Shown: positions 21,002 through 30,439, counted from the stretch's first letter. The stretch is 57,447 bases of DNA from Bradyrhizobiaceae bacterium (GCA_003105195.1 PQAH01000022.1:6372-63818); one strand, 5' to 3'. Translations and numbers: made by a program. Notes: a model not told the origin generated them from the letters alone.

Positions 21002-21589
21002 ATGGCCTTCTTTCGCACCGTCAGCTTCTCGGAGCCGCTCCCCGTCGTCGAGGGCGATGGCGTCTATCTGCGCGCGCCGCAGATGAACGACTACGGCGAC
21101 TGGGCGGAGCTGCGCGAGTCGAGCCGCGCGTTCCTCACCCCCTGGGAGCCGACCTGGCCGGCCGACGACCTCACCCGCGGCGCCTTCCGCCGGCGGCTGC
21201 GCCGCTACGCCGAGGACCTTCGAACGGACCAGTCCTATCCGTTCTTCCTGTTCCGCCGCGCCGACCACGTGCTGGTTGGCGGCGTGACCCTCGCCAACAT
21301 CCGTCGCGGCGTCGCCCAGGCCGGCAGCGTCGGCTACTGGATGGGGGCGCGCCACGCCGGGCAGGGGCAGATGACCCGCGGCCTGCGCGCGCTCATTCCC
21401 TTCGCATTCGCGACGCTGCGGCTGCACCGCCTGGAGGCGGCCTGCATCCCGAGCAACGCCGCCTCGATCCGGCTCCTGGAGAAGACCGGATTCACGCGCG
21501 AGGGCTATGCGCGCGAGTATCTCTGCATCAACGGCCTCTGGCAGGACCACCTGCTGTTCGCGCAGCTGGCCGGCGATCTGCGCCGCTGA
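21002..21589 (+). CDS. GNAT family N-acetyltransferase (RimJ/RimL type)
   Basis: 195-residue acetyltransferase. It shows the RimJ-type layout: VEGDGVYLRAPQMNDYGDWAELRESSRAFLTPWEP at the N terminus, VGGVTLANIRRGVAQAGSVGYWMGARHAGQGQMTRGL (strand 4 and the acetyl-CoA loop), and RLEAACIPSNAASIRLLEKTGFTREGYAREYL at the C terminus. It may acetylate ribosomal protein N termini; substrate is not determinable. I use ATG at 21002; the TTG at 20984 adds six residues. It lies 47 bases after the M16 gene in the same direction. Confidence 0.9.
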   Translation: MAFFRTVSFSEPLPVVEGDGVYLRAPQMNDYGDWAELRESSRAFLTPWEPTWPADDLTRGAFRRRLRRYAEDLRTDQSYPFFLFRRADHVLVGGVTLANIRRGVAQAGSVGYWMGARHAGQGQMTRGLRALIPFAFATLRLHRLEAACIPSNAASIRLLEKTGFTREGYAREYLCINGLWQDHLLFAQLAGDLRR

Positions 21590-21710
21590 GGCGCGCGATT
21601 CCGGTGGCCCGACAAGGCGATGGGCCGCATCCATGCCTTGGGCCGGCCACGGTTCGCCTGCTATAAGCCGCATCGGGACGGCCTCATCGGGAACGGGGCG
21701 AGGGCGAATC

Positions 21711-22394
21711 ATGTTCTGCGTAACGACCGACCAGACGCGGCTTCCGGCACGCGGAATCGCCGTCGCCGTGCTCGGCCTCGCGCTCGCGGGCTGCGGCGCG
21801 GGCGGCGGCCTCTCCGGCTCCTCCTCCGCCGGCAGCAGTTCCGGGAGCTTCACGGACCGCATGAGCGCGGCCTTGTTCGGGCCGCCCGCCGGGTCCGGCG
21901 ACCCGGCCGCGGCCGGCACCCCGACGCCGGCCGAGCCGGATTGTCCCGGCGTCGACATCCGCGCCGGCGGCGCGACGCTTGCCGTCAACCAGCCGGGCGC
22001 CGAGGCGACGCCGATGACGCTGCGCTACCAGGCCTCCCTCGGGCGCACCGCCCGCGAATGCGCGAGCCTCGGTGCCACCATGACGATCAAGGTCGGCGTC
22101 GAGGGCCGGATCGTGGTCGGGCCCGCCGGGGCGCCGGGCCAGACGGAGCTGCCGCTGCGCTACAGCCTCGTCAAGGAAGGCGCGCAGCCGCGCACCATCC
22201 TGACCAAGTTCCACCGCGTGCCGGTGTCGATCGCGCCCGGGCAGGGCAATATCGGCTTCGTGCATGTCGAGGAGGACCTCACCTTCCCGGTGCCGCCCGG
22301 CGAGGAGCTGTTGAGCTATGTGGTCTATGTCGGCTTCGACCCCGAGGGCCTGAAGGAGCGCCCGGTCGCCAAGCGCCGCGCGCCGCGCAAGTAG
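21711..22394 (+). CDS. Putative lipoprotein of unknown function
   Basis: 227 residues with a lipoprotein signal: the hydrophobic stretch GIAVAVLGLALAGC has a lipobox (LALAGC) with Cys28. A serine/glycine-rich linker follows, then a domain with strand-like segments (CPGVDIRAGGATLAVNQ, MTIKVGVEGRIVVGPAG, LPLRYSLVKEG, IGFVHVEEDLTFPVPPGEELLSYVVYVGFDP). The C terminus is basic (KRRAPRK). Similar proteins occur in Hyphomicrobiales as conserved hypotheticals. No ribosome site is obvious before the ATG at 21711. Function unknown; probably periplasmic or outer membrane. Confidence 0.75.
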   Translation: MFCVTTDQTRLPARGIAVAVLGLALAGCGAGGGLSGSSSAGSSSGSFTDRMSAALFGPPAGSGDPAAAGTPTPAEPDCPGVDIRAGGATLAVNQPGAEATPMTLRYQASLGRTARECASLGATMTIKVGVEGRIVVGPAGAPGQTELPLRYSLVKEGAQPRTILTKFHRVPVSIAPGQGNIGFVHVEEDLTFPVPPGEELLSYVVYVGFDPEGLKERPVAKRRAPRK

Positions 22395-22425
22395 CCCGCC
22401 CCGACCGCGCGCCCCCTCCCGCGCC

Positions 22426-22471
22426 TTGACCCCGGCGGCGCCCGGGTCCGATATTTCTGTCATGACAGAAA
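22426..22471 (+). promoter_or_regulatory. Promoter and 18-bp palindromic operator of the GbsR/MarR gene
   Basis: A -35 element TTGACC (22426-22431), an 18-base spacer and a -10 element GATATT (22450-22455) place the transcription start at about 22462, which is the A of the start codon. A perfect 18-bp palindrome, TTTCTGTCATGACAGAAA (22454-22471), is centred on the start codon. This suggests a leaderless, autorepressed gene. The promoter is predicted by eye. Confidence 0.7.
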
Positions 22472-23031
22472 CGCGCGGCCAGAGCCGGGAGCTTCCGCTC
22501 GCCATCGAGCGCTTCGTGCTGCACTGGGGCGACATGGGCGGGCGCTGGGGCGTCAACCGCTCGATCGGCCAGATCCATGCCGTGCTCTATCTCGCGGACG
22601 CGCCGATGACCGCCGAGGACATCGCCGACACGCTCGGCATGGCGCGTTCCAACGTGTCGAGCTCGCTCAAGGAGCTTCTCGCCTGGAATCTGATCCGCCG
22701 CGTGCCCATCAAGGGCGACCGGCGCGACCACTATGCGGCCGAGACCGACATCTGGGAAGTGTTCACGCGGATCACCGCGGGCCGCAAGGAGCGCGAGATC
22801 GATCCGGCCGTCGTCGTCCTGCGCGACTGTGTCGCCGAGGCGCAGCGCGACCCGACGGTCCCCACGGTCGCGACCGAGCGCTTGAAGGCCATGCTCGCCT
22901 TCATCGAGATGATGGAGCGCTGGTATGCGCAGATGCTGAAGGTCCCGCGTCCGCAGCTCGCCGCCCTGGTCCGGCTCGGCAGCAAGGTGCTCCACATGCT
23001 CCCGGCGCGGCGTCAGCGGCGCGCGAGATAG
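22462..23031 (+). CDS. GbsR/MarR-family transcriptional regulator
   Basis: 189-residue winged-helix regulator of the GbsR/MarR type. The N-terminal part has RFVLHWGDMGGRWGVNRSIGQIHAVLYL, then the helix-turn-helix MTAEDIADTLGMARSNVSSSLKELLAWNLIRRVPIKGDRRDHYAAETDIWEVF. The C-terminal half is helical, probably for dimerisation. I use ATG at 22462, which lies in a perfect palindrome and has no ribosome site. The TTG upstream at 22426 is part of the predicted -35 element. The gene is convergent with the amidase, overlapping it by 19 bases. Confidence 0.9.
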   Translation: MTETRGQSRELPLAIERFVLHWGDMGGRWGVNRSIGQIHAVLYLADAPMTAEDIADTLGMARSNVSSSLKELLAWNLIRRVPIKGDRRDHYAAETDIWEVFTRITAGRKEREIDPAVVVLRDCVAEAQRDPTVPTVATERLKAMLAFIEMMERWYAQMLKVPRPQLAALVRLGSKVLHMLPARRQRRAR

Positions 23032-23960
23032 CGCTTCTCCAGCATCGCGTGCACGCCCTTGTTGCCGTTGACGACCTGGGTGACCCGCAGGTCCGCGGCG
23101 AGGCTGCACAGCGAGTAGGCGTCCTCGCGCGCAAGGCCGGTCCGCTCGCAGACGAGCCGGATCATGTCGCGCAGCGCGATGGTGACGCACTGGTCGAGAT
23201 CCGGATCGAACCCCATGGTGATCATGTGGGTCGCGGTCTCGGCACGCGGCCAGTCGAGCCGCAGGTCGTCGCGAAGGTGCAGCTCGAAGGTGCCGACCAG
23301 GCCGGTCTCGATCGCCGTGATGCAGACCTCGCCGTCGCCTTGCGCGCCGTGGCCGTCGCCGGCCGAGAACAGCGCCCCGTCGACGTGGATCGGCAGGTAG
23401 AGCGTGGTGCCGGCGGTGAGCTCCTTGTTGTCGAGATTGCCGCCGTTCTGGCGGGGCGGCGCGGTCGAGACCGCGCCCCAGTCGCCGGGCGGCGCGACCG
23501 CCATCACGCCGAAGAACGGGCGCAGCGGGATCTCTCCGCCCCAGGCGAGCCGGCCGACCATGCGCGCGGCATCGAGGCCGATATGCGTCAGGTGGAAGGC
23601 GTCGAAATCGTCCGGCAGCGCGCCCGCGCCCGGGCGGATGAAGTTGTAGCCCCAGTCGTAGGCGAGCTCGATCTTGCGGATCCGCACCTCCAGCACCTGC
23701 CCGGCCCTGGCGCCGCGCACCGCGACCGGCCCGGTGCAGATGTGCGGGCCGAGCTTGCGTTCCACCCGCGCATGGATCGCCGGCAGCGCCGGCGGGATCG
23801 TGAAGCCGCGTGCCGTCGCAGGCAAATGCTCCGGCGCGCCCGAGACGCTCGAGATCGTGACCGTGTCGCCGCTGTCGACGGTCAGCACCGGCGCCAGCGT
23901 CGCGTCGAAGAAGCCCCAGTGCACGGTCTCGGGCGCGGCATCCAGGCGGTGGTGGGTCAT
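23013..23960 (-). CDS. Acetamidase/formamidase family protein
   Basis: 315-residue cytosolic amidase of the FmdA/AmdA family, which hydrolyses formamide or acetamide to ammonia and the acid. Family signatures are TVHWGFFDATLAPVLTVDSGDTVTISSVSG at the N terminus, HICTGPVAVRGARAGQVLEVRI, FFGVMAVAP, NGGNLDNKELTAGTTLYLPIHVDGALFSAGDGHGAQGDGEV, and the C-terminal CSLAADLRVTQVVNGNKGVHAML. I start at ATG 23960; the longer frame from 23987 lacks conserved residues. It is divergent from the glycine cleavage operon and overlaps the regulator gene tail-to-tail. Confidence 0.92.
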   Translation of the reverse strand: MTHHRLDAAPETVHWGFFDATLAPVLTVDSGDTVTISSVSGAPEHLPATARGFTIPPALPAIHARVERKLGPHICTGPVAVRGARAGQVLEVRIRKIELAYDWGYNFIRPGAGALPDDFDAFHLTHIGLDAARMVGRLAWGGEIPLRPFFGVMAVAPPGDWGAVSTAPPRQNGGNLDNKELTAGTTLYLPIHVDGALFSAGDGHGAQGDGEVCITAIETGLVGTFELHLRDDLRLDWPRAETATHMITMGFDPDLDQCVTIALRDMIRLVCERTGLAREDAYSLCSLAADLRVTQVVNGNKGVHAMLEKRYLARR

Positions 23961-24158
23961 GGAAAAAGCTCTCGCGTGGGAGCCCATTGATCACGACAGT
24001 CGCCGCGGCGCCAAGGCCACAGTGCTTCGCCGTGCATGATTTGTTCCCTGCGCGACGAAAGATGCCGGGCATCGTCGGCGAACGCGATTTCCCTGCGCGG
24101 AAAATCCCGATACCATACCGACGTCGTCGCGAGAGAATCGCGGGGACCTGTCAGACGA

Positions 24159-24345
24159 ACCCTGCGGGAGAGACCGGTCCGTCCGGCGCCGAAGGCGCAA
24201 CCGCCCCGGAAACGCTCAGGCAAAAGGACCGCAGGGGGATGACGCTCTGGAAAGCAGCCGCGCCCCGTCGGCGCGGCTCACCGACGGAGTAAGCTGCGCG
24301 GCCCGCCGCCCGGCGAAATCTCTCAGGTTCCGCGACAGAGGGGGC
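24159..24345 (+). promoter_or_regulatory. Tandem glycine riboswitch
   Basis: Two glycine aptamers in series upstream of gcvT. Aptamer 1 has a 7-bp P1 stem, CCTGCGG (24161-24167) with CCGCAGG (24229-24235), around the conserved GGGAGAGACC, GCCGAAGG and CTCAGGCAAAAGGACC. Aptamer 2 begins near 24245 (CTCTGGAAAGCAGCC), continues with CACCGACGGAGTAAGC and AAATCTCTCAGGTTCC, and closes with CAGAG at 24336-24340. Glycine binding usually turns such gcv operons on. The leader from the second aptamer to the gcvT ATG is about 47 bases. Confidence 0.96.
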
Positions 24346-24391
24346 TCGGCCGGGCATCCGCCCGGGGGAGCCTGTCGTCAGCGGAGCCGTG

Positions 24392-25534
24392 ATGAGCGAG
24401 ACCAAGACCCTCAGCCTGCAGCTGCTGCATACGCCGCTCCACGCGCTCCATCTCGCGCGCGGCGCCCGCATGGTGCCCTTCGCGGGCTACGAGATGCCGG
24501 TGCAGTATGCCGACGGCATCATCGCCGAGCACAACCACACGCGCGCGGCCGTCGGCCTGTTCGACGTCTCCCACATGGGCCAGGCCTTCCTGGTCGGCGC
24601 CGACCACGCGACGGCGGCGCGCGCGCTCGAGGCGCTCGTTCCGGCCGACATCCTCGGCCTCGCGCCGGGCCGCCAGCGCTATACCCAGCTCCTCGACGAG
24701 GAGGGCGGCATTCTCGACGACCTCATGGTGACCCGCCCGTCCGATCCGGACGAGGACGGCGTGCTGATGCTGGTCGTGAATGCCGCGCGCAAGGAGGACG
24801 ATTTCGCTCATCTCGCGGCACGCCTTCCCGGCAACCTGCGGCTCCTGCGCGCCGACCATCGCGCGCTGCTCGCCGTGCAGGGGCCGAAGGCCGTGCAGGT
24901 CGTCTCGCGGCACTGTCCCGAGGCGGCCGCCATGGGCTTCATGAGCGCGGTCACGACCCGCTTCGACGGCATCGACTGCCACATCAGCCGCTCCGGCTAC
25001 ACGGGCGAGGACGGCTACGAGATCTCCTGCAAGGCGACGCGGGTGCGGGCGATCGCCGAGCGGCTGCTGGGTGAGCCGGAGGTGAAGCCGATCGGCCTCG
25101 GCGCGCGCGATTCGCTGCGCCTCGAGGCCGGCCTCTGCCTGTACGGGCACGACATCGATGCCTCCACGTCGCCCGTGGAGGCGGCGCTCGCCTGGTCGAT
25201 CCAGAAGCGGCGGCGCGAGGAGGGCGGCTTTCCGGGCGCCGCGCGCATCCGGCGCGAACTCGCCGAGGGGCCGGCGCGGCTGCGCGTCGGCATCAAGCCC
25301 GAGGGCCGGGCGCCGGCGCGCGAGGGGACCGAGATCCGCGCCGCCGACGGCACCGCGATCGGCCGCGTCACCTCGGGCGGCTTCGGCCCCACGGTCGAGG
25401 GGCCGGTCGCCATGGGCTACGTGGCGCGCGAGCATTCCGCGCCGGGCACGCCGGTCGTGCTCGTCGTGCGCGGCAAGGAGCTCGCGGCGCAAGTCGTGCC
25501 GCTTCCCTTCGTGCCCCACCGCTACGCCAGATGA
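24392..25534 (+). CDS. gcvT: Glycine cleavage T-protein (aminomethyltransferase)
   Basis: 380-residue folate-dependent T-protein that releases ammonia from the aminomethyl-lipoyl H-protein and makes 5,10-methylene-tetrahydrofolate. Signatures are [75 protein letters not shown] and the C-terminal [21 protein letters not shown]. The ATG at 24392 has a GGAG site 5 bases upstream; the GTG at 24389 is the same frame. First gene after the riboswitch. Confidence 0.97.
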   Translation: MSETKTLSLQLLHTPLHALHLARGARMVPFAGYEMPVQYADGIIAEHNHTRAAVGLFDVSHMGQAFLVGADHATAARALEALVPADILGLAPGRQRYTQLLDEEGGILDDLMVTRPSDPDEDGVLMLVVNAARKEDDFAHLAARLPGNLRLLRADHRALLAVQGPKAVQVVSRHCPEAAAMGFMSAVTTRFDGIDCHISRSGYTGEDGYEISCKATRVRAIAERLLGEPEVKPIGLGARDSLRLEAGLCLYGHDIDASTSPVEAALAWSIQKRRREEGGFPGAARIRRELAEGPARLRVGIKPEGRAPAREGTEIRAADGTAIGRVTSGGFGPTVEGPVAMGYVAREHSAPGTPVVLVVRGKELAAQVVPLPFVPHRYAR

Positions 25535-25547
25535 TCGAGGAGCCGCC

Positions 25548-25922
25548 ATGGCCAAGCGCTACACCAAGGATCACGAGTGGATCGAGGTCGACGGCGACGT
25601 CGCCGTCGTCGGCATCAGCGACTATGCCCAGTCGCAGCTCGGCGACGTCGTCTATGTCGAGTTGCCCGAGGTCGGCAAGACCGTGAGCAAGGGCGCGGAG
25701 GCCGCGGTGGTCGAATCCGTCAAGGCCGCGAGCGAGGTCTACGCGCCGGCCGGCGGCGAGGTGGTCGGCGTCAACGAGGCGCTCGGCGGCGCGCCCGCCA
25801 CCGTCAACGAGGATGCCGAGGGCAAGGGCTGGTTCCTGAAGCTGAAGCTCGCGAACGCCGCCGAGCTCGACGACCTGATGAGCCCCGACCAATACAAGGA
25901 ATTCGTCGCCTCGCTCGCCTGA
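25548..25922 (+). CDS. gcvH: Glycine cleavage H-protein
   Basis: 124-residue lipoyl carrier that shuttles the aminomethyl group between P- and T-proteins. It begins [33 protein letters not shown] and has the lipoylation site ESVKAASE with Lys59. GAGGAG at 25537-25542 supports ATG at 25548; the longer frame from 25158 is inside gcvT. The full family length is present. Confidence 0.97.
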   Translation: MAKRYTKDHEWIEVDGDVAVVGISDYAQSQLGDVVYVELPEVGKTVSKGAEAAVVESVKAASEVYAPAGGEVVGVNEALGGAPATVNEDAEGKGWFLKLKLANAAELDDLMSPDQYKEFVASLA

Positions 25923-25932
25923 GGTCATCCGC

Positions 25933-26412
25933 ATGGCCCACGACTATCGTGCCAGCGTGCGCTGGACCCGCGCCGGCGCCGTCTTCACCGACAACCGCTA
26001 CAGCCGCGGCCACGTCTGGCGTTTCGACGGCGGCGTCGAGGTGCCGGCTTCCTCGGCGCCCGCGAGCGTGCGGCCGCCCTATTCGGTGGCCGAGGCGGTC
26101 GACCCCGAGGAGGCGCTGGTCGCGGCGGTGTCGAGCTGCCACATGCTGTTCTTCCTCGCATTCGCGGCGCAGGCCGGCCTGGTGGTCGACTCCTACGAGG
26201 ACGAGGCGGTCGGCACCATGACGAAGAACCCGCAGGGCAAGCTCTACGTCTCCGACGTGGTGCTGAGGCCGGCGATCGTCTTCTCCGGCGCGAAGCGGCC
26301 GACGGCCGGCGAGGTCGAGGCGCTACATCATCGCAGCCACGAGGAATGCTACATCGCGAACTCGATCCGCGCAGCCGTGCGGGTCGAGGCGCCCGCCTTC
26401 GGCTTCGCATGA
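25933..26412 (+). CDS. OsmC family peroxiredoxin-like protein
   Basis: 159-residue OsmC/Ohr-fold protein. The two conserved cysteines of the family are present: one in [24 protein letters not shown] and one in [16 protein letters not shown]. Family members reduce organic hydroperoxides using lipoyl proteins or thioredoxin-like donors. It is unusual to find it between gcvH and gcvPA, with spacings of 10 and 13 bases, so it is co-transcribed with a lipoyl-carrier operon. GAGGTC precedes the ATG at 25933. Confidence 0.92.
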   Translation: MAHDYRASVRWTRAGAVFTDNRYSRGHVWRFDGGVEVPASSAPASVRPPYSVAEAVDPEEALVAAVSSCHMLFFLAFAAQAGLVVDSYEDEAVGTMTKNPQGKLYVSDVVLRPAIVFSGAKRPTAGEVEALHHRSHEECYIANSIRAAVRVEAPAFGFA

Positions 26413-26425
26413 ATCGGAGAGGCCC

Positions 26426-27769
26426 ATGCGCTACCTTCCGCTGACGCCCGAGGACCGGAGCCTGATGCTCGGCCGCATCGGCGTCGGCCGCATCGACGAC
26501 CTGTTCGCCGACGTGCCGGCCGCCAAGCTGCTGCCGCGTGCCCCCGACCTCCCGCCGGCCGCGAGCGAGCTCGCGGTCGAGCGCACGCTGGGCCGCATGG
26601 CGGGCCGCAACGTCGCGGCCGGCGCGGTGCCGTTCTTCGTCGGCTGCGGCGCCTACAAGCACCACGTGCCGGCGAGCGTCGACCACCTGATCCAGCGCTC
26701 CGAGTTCCTCACCTCCTACACGCCCTATCAGCCCGAGATCGCCCAGGGCACGCTGCACTACCTGTTCGAGTTCCAGACCCAGGTCGCCATGCTGACCGGC
26801 ATGGAGGTCGCCAATGCCTCCATGTATGACGGCTCCACCGCCACGGCCGAGGCCGTGCTGATGGCGCACCGCGTCACCCGGCGCCGCAAGGCCGTGCTCG
26901 CCGGCAACCTGCACCCCCACTATCGCGCGACTGTCGAGACCGTCTCGGCCATGTCGGATCACGCGGTCGCCGCGCTGCCGCCCCAGCCCGACGGGCGCGA
27001 GGACCTGCTCGCCGCGATCGACGGCGAGACCAGCTGCGTGGTGGTGCAGACGCCAGACCTCTACGGTCATCTCCACGACCTCGCGCCGATCGCCGAGAAG
27101 GCGCATGCCGCCGGCGCGCTCCTGGTTGCGGTGGTCACCGAGATCGTCTCGCTCGGGCTCGTCACGCCGCCCGGCGACATGGGCGCCGACATCGTCGTCG
27201 CCGAGGGCCAGTCGCTCGGCAATGCGCTGTCCTTCGGCGGCCCCTATGTGGGCCTGTTCGCGACCCGCGCGAGATACGTCCGCCAGATGCCGGGCCGCCT
27301 GGTCGGCGAAACGCTCGACGCCGAGGGCCGGCGCGGCTTCGTGCTCACGCTGTCGACCCGCGAGCAGCACATCCGCCGCGAGAAGGCGACCTCGAACATC
27401 TGCACCAATTCGGGCCTGTGCACGCTCGCCTTCACGATCCATCTCACGCTGCTGGGCGAGGCCGGGCTGCGCCGTCTCGCGCGCGTCAACCACGCCAATG
27501 CGGTGCGCCTCGCCGACATGCTCTCCGCGGTGCCCGGCGTGAAGGTGCTCAACGACACCTTTTTCAACGAGTTCGCGGTCCGGCTTCCCGGCAACGCCGC
27601 CGGGATCGTCGAGCGCCTGGCGGCGCGCGGCGTCCTCGCCGGCGTCCCGGTCTCGCGCCTGGAGCCGGCCCGCCCCGAGCTCGCCGACCTCGCCATCGTC
27701 GCCGCGACCGAGGTGAACACGGATGCGGATCGCGCCGCCTATGTCGCGGCGCTGCAGGAGGTGCTGTGA
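26426..27769 (+). CDS. gcvPA: Glycine dehydrogenase (decarboxylating) subunit 1
   Basis: 447 residues corresponding to the N-terminal half of P-protein, as in organisms with split GcvPA/GcvPB. Signatures are [68 protein letters not shown] and [21 protein letters not shown]. This subunit lacks the PLP lysine. GGAGAGG precedes ATG at 26426. The stop and the gcvPB start share one base (TGATG), implying tight coupling. Confidence 0.96.
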   Translation: MRYLPLTPEDRSLMLGRIGVGRIDDLFADVPAAKLLPRAPDLPPAASELAVERTLGRMAGRNVAAGAVPFFVGCGAYKHHVPASVDHLIQRSEFLTSYTPYQPEIAQGTLHYLFEFQTQVAMLTGMEVANASMYDGSTATAEAVLMAHRVTRRRKAVLAGNLHPHYRATVETVSAMSDHAVAALPPQPDGREDLLAAIDGETSCVVVQTPDLYGHLHDLAPIAEKAHAAGALLVAVVTEIVSLGLVTPPGDMGADIVVAEGQSLGNALSFGGPYVGLFATRARYVRQMPGRLVGETLDAEGRRGFVLTLSTREQHIRREKATSNICTNSGLCTLAFTIHLTLLGEAGLRRLARVNHANAVRLADMLSAVPGVKVLNDTFFNEFAVRLPGNAAGIVERLAARGVLAGVPVSRLEPARPELADLAIVAATEVNTDADRAAYVAALQEVL

Positions 27770-29331
27770 TGCTGAACCGCCAGGGCCGGCAGACCGACAC
27801 GGGCGAGGCCGCGGCGGCGGCGCCCGGCACCTTCACGGGCAACCGGGCGCTGCGTATCGAGGAGGCCCTGATCTTCGAGATCGGTCGTCCCGAGGTGACC
27901 GGGGTCGATCTCGAGGAAGGCGACGGCGTGGTGCCGCGCCTCGGCGGCCTCGAGCGCGCCGCACGGATCGGCCTGCCCGGCCTCTCCGAGCCCGAGACGC
28001 TGCGCCACTATGTGCGCCTGTCGCGCATGAACTACGGCATCGACACCGGCGTGTTCCCGCTCGGCTCCTGCACCATGAAGCACAATCCGCGCCTCAACGA
28101 GAAGATGGCGCGGCTGCCGGGCTTCGGCGACGTGCATCCGCTGCAGCCGGCCTCCACCGTCCCGGGCGCGCTCGAGCTGATGGCCGAGCTCGGACGCTGG
28201 CTCTGCGTGCTCACCGGCATGCCGGCGGTGGCGCTCTCGCCCAAGGCGGGCGCGCACGGCGAGCTGTGCGGCATGATGGCGATCAAGGCGGCGCTCGCGG
28301 CGCGCGGCGAGAAACGCTCCCTGGTGCTGGTCCCCGAGTCGGCCCACGGCACCAACCCGGCGACCGCGGCGCTGCTCGGCTACCGGGTCGAGACCGTGCC
28401 TGCGCGCTCCGACGGCACGGTCGACCCCGCCGAGGTCGAGAAGCATCTTTCGCCCGACGTCGCCGCCGTCATGCTCACCAATCCCAACACCTGCGGGCTG
28501 TTCGAGCGCGACGTGGTGGCGATCGCCGATGCCGTGCACCGGGCCGGCGCCTACTTCTATGCCGACGGCGCCAACTTCAACGCCATCGTCGGCAAGGCGC
28601 TGCCGGGCGAGCTCGGCGTCGACGCCATGCACATCAACCTGCACAAGACCTTCTCGACGCCGCATGGCGGCGGCGGGCCGGGCGCCGGGCCCGTGACGCT
28701 CTCGGCCGCGCTCGCGCCCTTCGCGCCGGTGCCCTACGTCACCCTGGAGGGCGGCACGCCGCGGCTGGTCGAGCACGCGGGCGAGGGCGAAGCGGGCCGC
28801 GCGCCCTTCGGCCGGCTCAGCGCCTTCCACGGCCAGATGGGCATGTTCGTGCGCGCCATGAGCTACATGCTGGCGCACGGCTCCGACGGCATGCGGCAGG
28901 CCTCCGAGGACGCCGTGCTCGCCGCCAACTACCTGCGCGCCGGCCTCAAGGACCTGATGTCGCTGCCCTTCGGCGACCGGCCCTGCATGCACGAGGTCCT
29001 GTTCGACGACCATTGGCTCGACGGCACCGGCCTCACCACCCTCGATTTCGCCAAGGCGATGATCGACGAGGGCTATCACCCGATGACGGTCTATTTCCCG
29101 CTCGTCGTGCACGGCGCCATGCTGATCGAGCCGACCGAGTCCGAGAGCAAGGCGTCGCTCGACCTGTTCGTCGCGGCGCTGCGCGACCTCGCCATGGCGG
29201 CCCATCGCGGCGACAAGGCGCGCTTCACCGGCGCGCCGCACTACGCGCCGCGCCGGCGCCTCGACGAGACGCGCGCCGCGCGGACGCCGGTGCTGCGCTG
29301 GACGCCCCCGCAGCCGCAGGCCGCCGAGTAG
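27769..29331 (+). CDS. gcvPB: Glycine dehydrogenase (decarboxylating) subunit 2
   Basis: 520 residues corresponding to the PLP-bearing C-terminal half of P-protein, which decarboxylates glycine with GcvPA. The PLP lysine is Lys293 in MHINLHKTFSTPHGGGGPG. Other signatures are GSCTMKHNPRLNEKMARLPGF, SAHGTNPATAALLGY, LTNPNTCGLFE and EGYHPMTVYFPLVVHGAMLIEPTESESK. ATG at 27769 overlaps the gcvPA stop. The last gene of the operon, convergent with the atp genes. Confidence 0.96.
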   Translation: MLNRQGRQTDTGEAAAAAPGTFTGNRALRIEEALIFEIGRPEVTGVDLEEGDGVVPRLGGLERAARIGLPGLSEPETLRHYVRLSRMNYGIDTGVFPLGSCTMKHNPRLNEKMARLPGFGDVHPLQPASTVPGALELMAELGRWLCVLTGMPAVALSPKAGAHGELCGMMAIKAALAARGEKRSLVLVPESAHGTNPATAALLGYRVETVPARSDGTVDPAEVEKHLSPDVAAVMLTNPNTCGLFERDVVAIADAVHRAGAYFYADGANFNAIVGKALPGELGVDAMHINLHKTFSTPHGGGGPGAGPVTLSAALAPFAPVPYVTLEGGTPRLVEHAGEGEAGRAPFGRLSAFHGQMGMFVRAMSYMLAHGSDGMRQASEDAVLAANYLRAGLKDLMSLPFGDRPCMHEVLFDDHWLDGTGLTTLDFAKAMIDEGYHPMTVYFPLVVHGAMLIEPTESESKASLDLFVAALRDLAMAAHRGDKARFTGAPHYAPRRRLDETRAARTPVLRWTPPQPQAAE

Positions 29332-29353
29332 CGCTCGCCGCCGCGCGTCTCCG

Positions 29354-29384
29354 AAAAAGCGAAGCGCGCCCCGGAGGGCGCGCT
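29354..29384 (-). terminator. Rho-independent terminator of the atp operon
   Basis: A perfect 8-bp stem (AGCGCGCC at 29363-29370, complement at 29377-29384) with a 6-base loop. On the minus strand it is followed by TCGC and five T residues (29358-29354). It lies 26 bases after the atpF stop and so ends the minus-strand ATP synthase transcript. Confidence 0.8.
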
Positions 29385-29409
29385 CGAACCGGTCGCAGTC
29401 CGCGAAGCC

Positions 29410-29892
29410 TCAGTTCAGCTTGCTCTTCACGTCGCGGATGCCCTCGGCGATCAGGTCGTCGGCCACCTTGCCCTTCACGGTGTCGGTGAGGATCCGCTCG
29501 GCGGCGCGCACCGCCGCCTCCGCAGCCGCGGCGCGCACGTCGGCGAGCGCCTGCTGCTCGGCCTGGGCGATCTTGGTCTCGGCGAGCTGCGTGCGGCGCG
29601 CGACGAACTCCTCCATCTTGCCCTTCGCCTCCTCGGCGATGCGCTCGGCCTCGTCCCGCGCGCTCTCGATGATCGCTTCCGCCTCGCGTTCGGCTTCCCG
29701 CTGCTTGCGCTGGTACTCGGCGAGGAGCTTCTGCGCCTCCTCCTTGAGCCGGCGCGCCTCGTCGAGCTCGGCCTTGATGCGCTGGCTGCGGTCGTCCAGC
29801 GACTTCAGGACCATCTGCGGCGCCCCGACATAGACCAGGATGCCGATGAAGATCAGGAAGGCGACCGCGACCCAGAAGGTCTCGTCGATCAT
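29410..29892 (-). CDS. atpF: F0F1 ATP synthase subunit b
   Basis: 160-residue stator subunit: one N-terminal membrane helix ([23 protein letters not shown]) and a long charged coiled coil rich in Ala, Glu and Arg that links F0 to F1 delta. The [22 protein letters not shown] segment just after the helix is typical. Start ATG at 29892, 10 bases after the b' stop. Last gene of the F0 operon; the F1 genes are elsewhere, as usual in alphaproteobacteria. Confidence 0.95.
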   Translation of the reverse strand: MIDETFWVAVAFLIFIGILVYVGAPQMVLKSLDDRSQRIKAELDEARRLKEEAQKLLAEYQRKQREAEREAEAIIESARDEAERIAEEAKGKMEEFVARRTQLAETKIAQAEQQALADVRAAAAEAAVRAAERILTDTVKGKVADDLIAEGIRDVKSKLN

Positions 29893-29902
29893 GGGTTGTT
29901 CC

Positions 29903-30439
29903 TCAGCGCTTGAGCGCGTCTTCGACCGCGGACTCGACGCTGCCTGCCGCCGGCGTCGTGCCGAGCAGGCGCTCCACGATCGCGGCGGCCGCCTCGACCG
30001 CGATGCCGTGCACATTGGCCATCGCCGCCGCCTTGGTCGCCGCGATGGTGCGCTCGGCCTCCGCCAGCTTGCCGTTGAGCCGCTGCTCGAGCGCCCTGCG
30101 GCGCTCCTCGGCCTCGGCGCCCATCCGCTCGCGCGTCTCGTTGGCGATCGCCTGGGCGCGGCCGCGCGCGTCGGCGAGCGCCTTCTCGTAGTTCGCCAAG
30201 GCGCCTTCCGACTCGTCCTTGAAGCGTTGCGCCTCGGCGAGGTCGTCGGCGATGCGGTCGCGCCGCTCCTCGAAGATCGACGCGATCCGCGGAAGCGCGA
30301 CCCGCGACATCAGCAGGTAGAGCCCGACGAAGGCGATCGCGAGCCACACCAGCTGGGACGCGAAGGTCTCGACCTGGAACGGCGGGAAGGCGGGCTTCCC
30401 GGGCGGCGCTCCGGTCTGCGCACTGGTCGTCACGGCCAT
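29903..30439 (-). CDS. F0F1 ATP synthase subunit b'
   Basis: 178-residue second stator subunit found in alphaproteobacteria and photosynthetic lineages. An N-terminal extension rich in Pro and Gly ([18 protein letters not shown]) precedes the membrane helix ([26 protein letters not shown]), followed by the coiled coil ([40 protein letters not shown]). It pairs with subunit b. Start ATG at 30439, with GGAG nearby. Confidence 0.94.
   Translation of the reverse strand: MAVTTSAQTGAPPGKPAFPPFQVETFASQLVWLAIAFVGLYLLMSRVALPRIASIFEERRDRIADDLAEAQRFKDESEGALANYEKALADARGRAQAIANETRERMGAEAEERRRALEQRLNGKLAEAERTIAATKAAAMANVHGIAVEAAAAIVERLLGTTPAAGSVESAVEDALKR

Noticed and set aside
24400..29331. Glycine cleavage operon as recently transferred, because P is split
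   Set aside because: GC content and codon use look like the surroundings, and split P-proteins are known in several alphaproteobacteria. Nothing in the sequence shows transfer.
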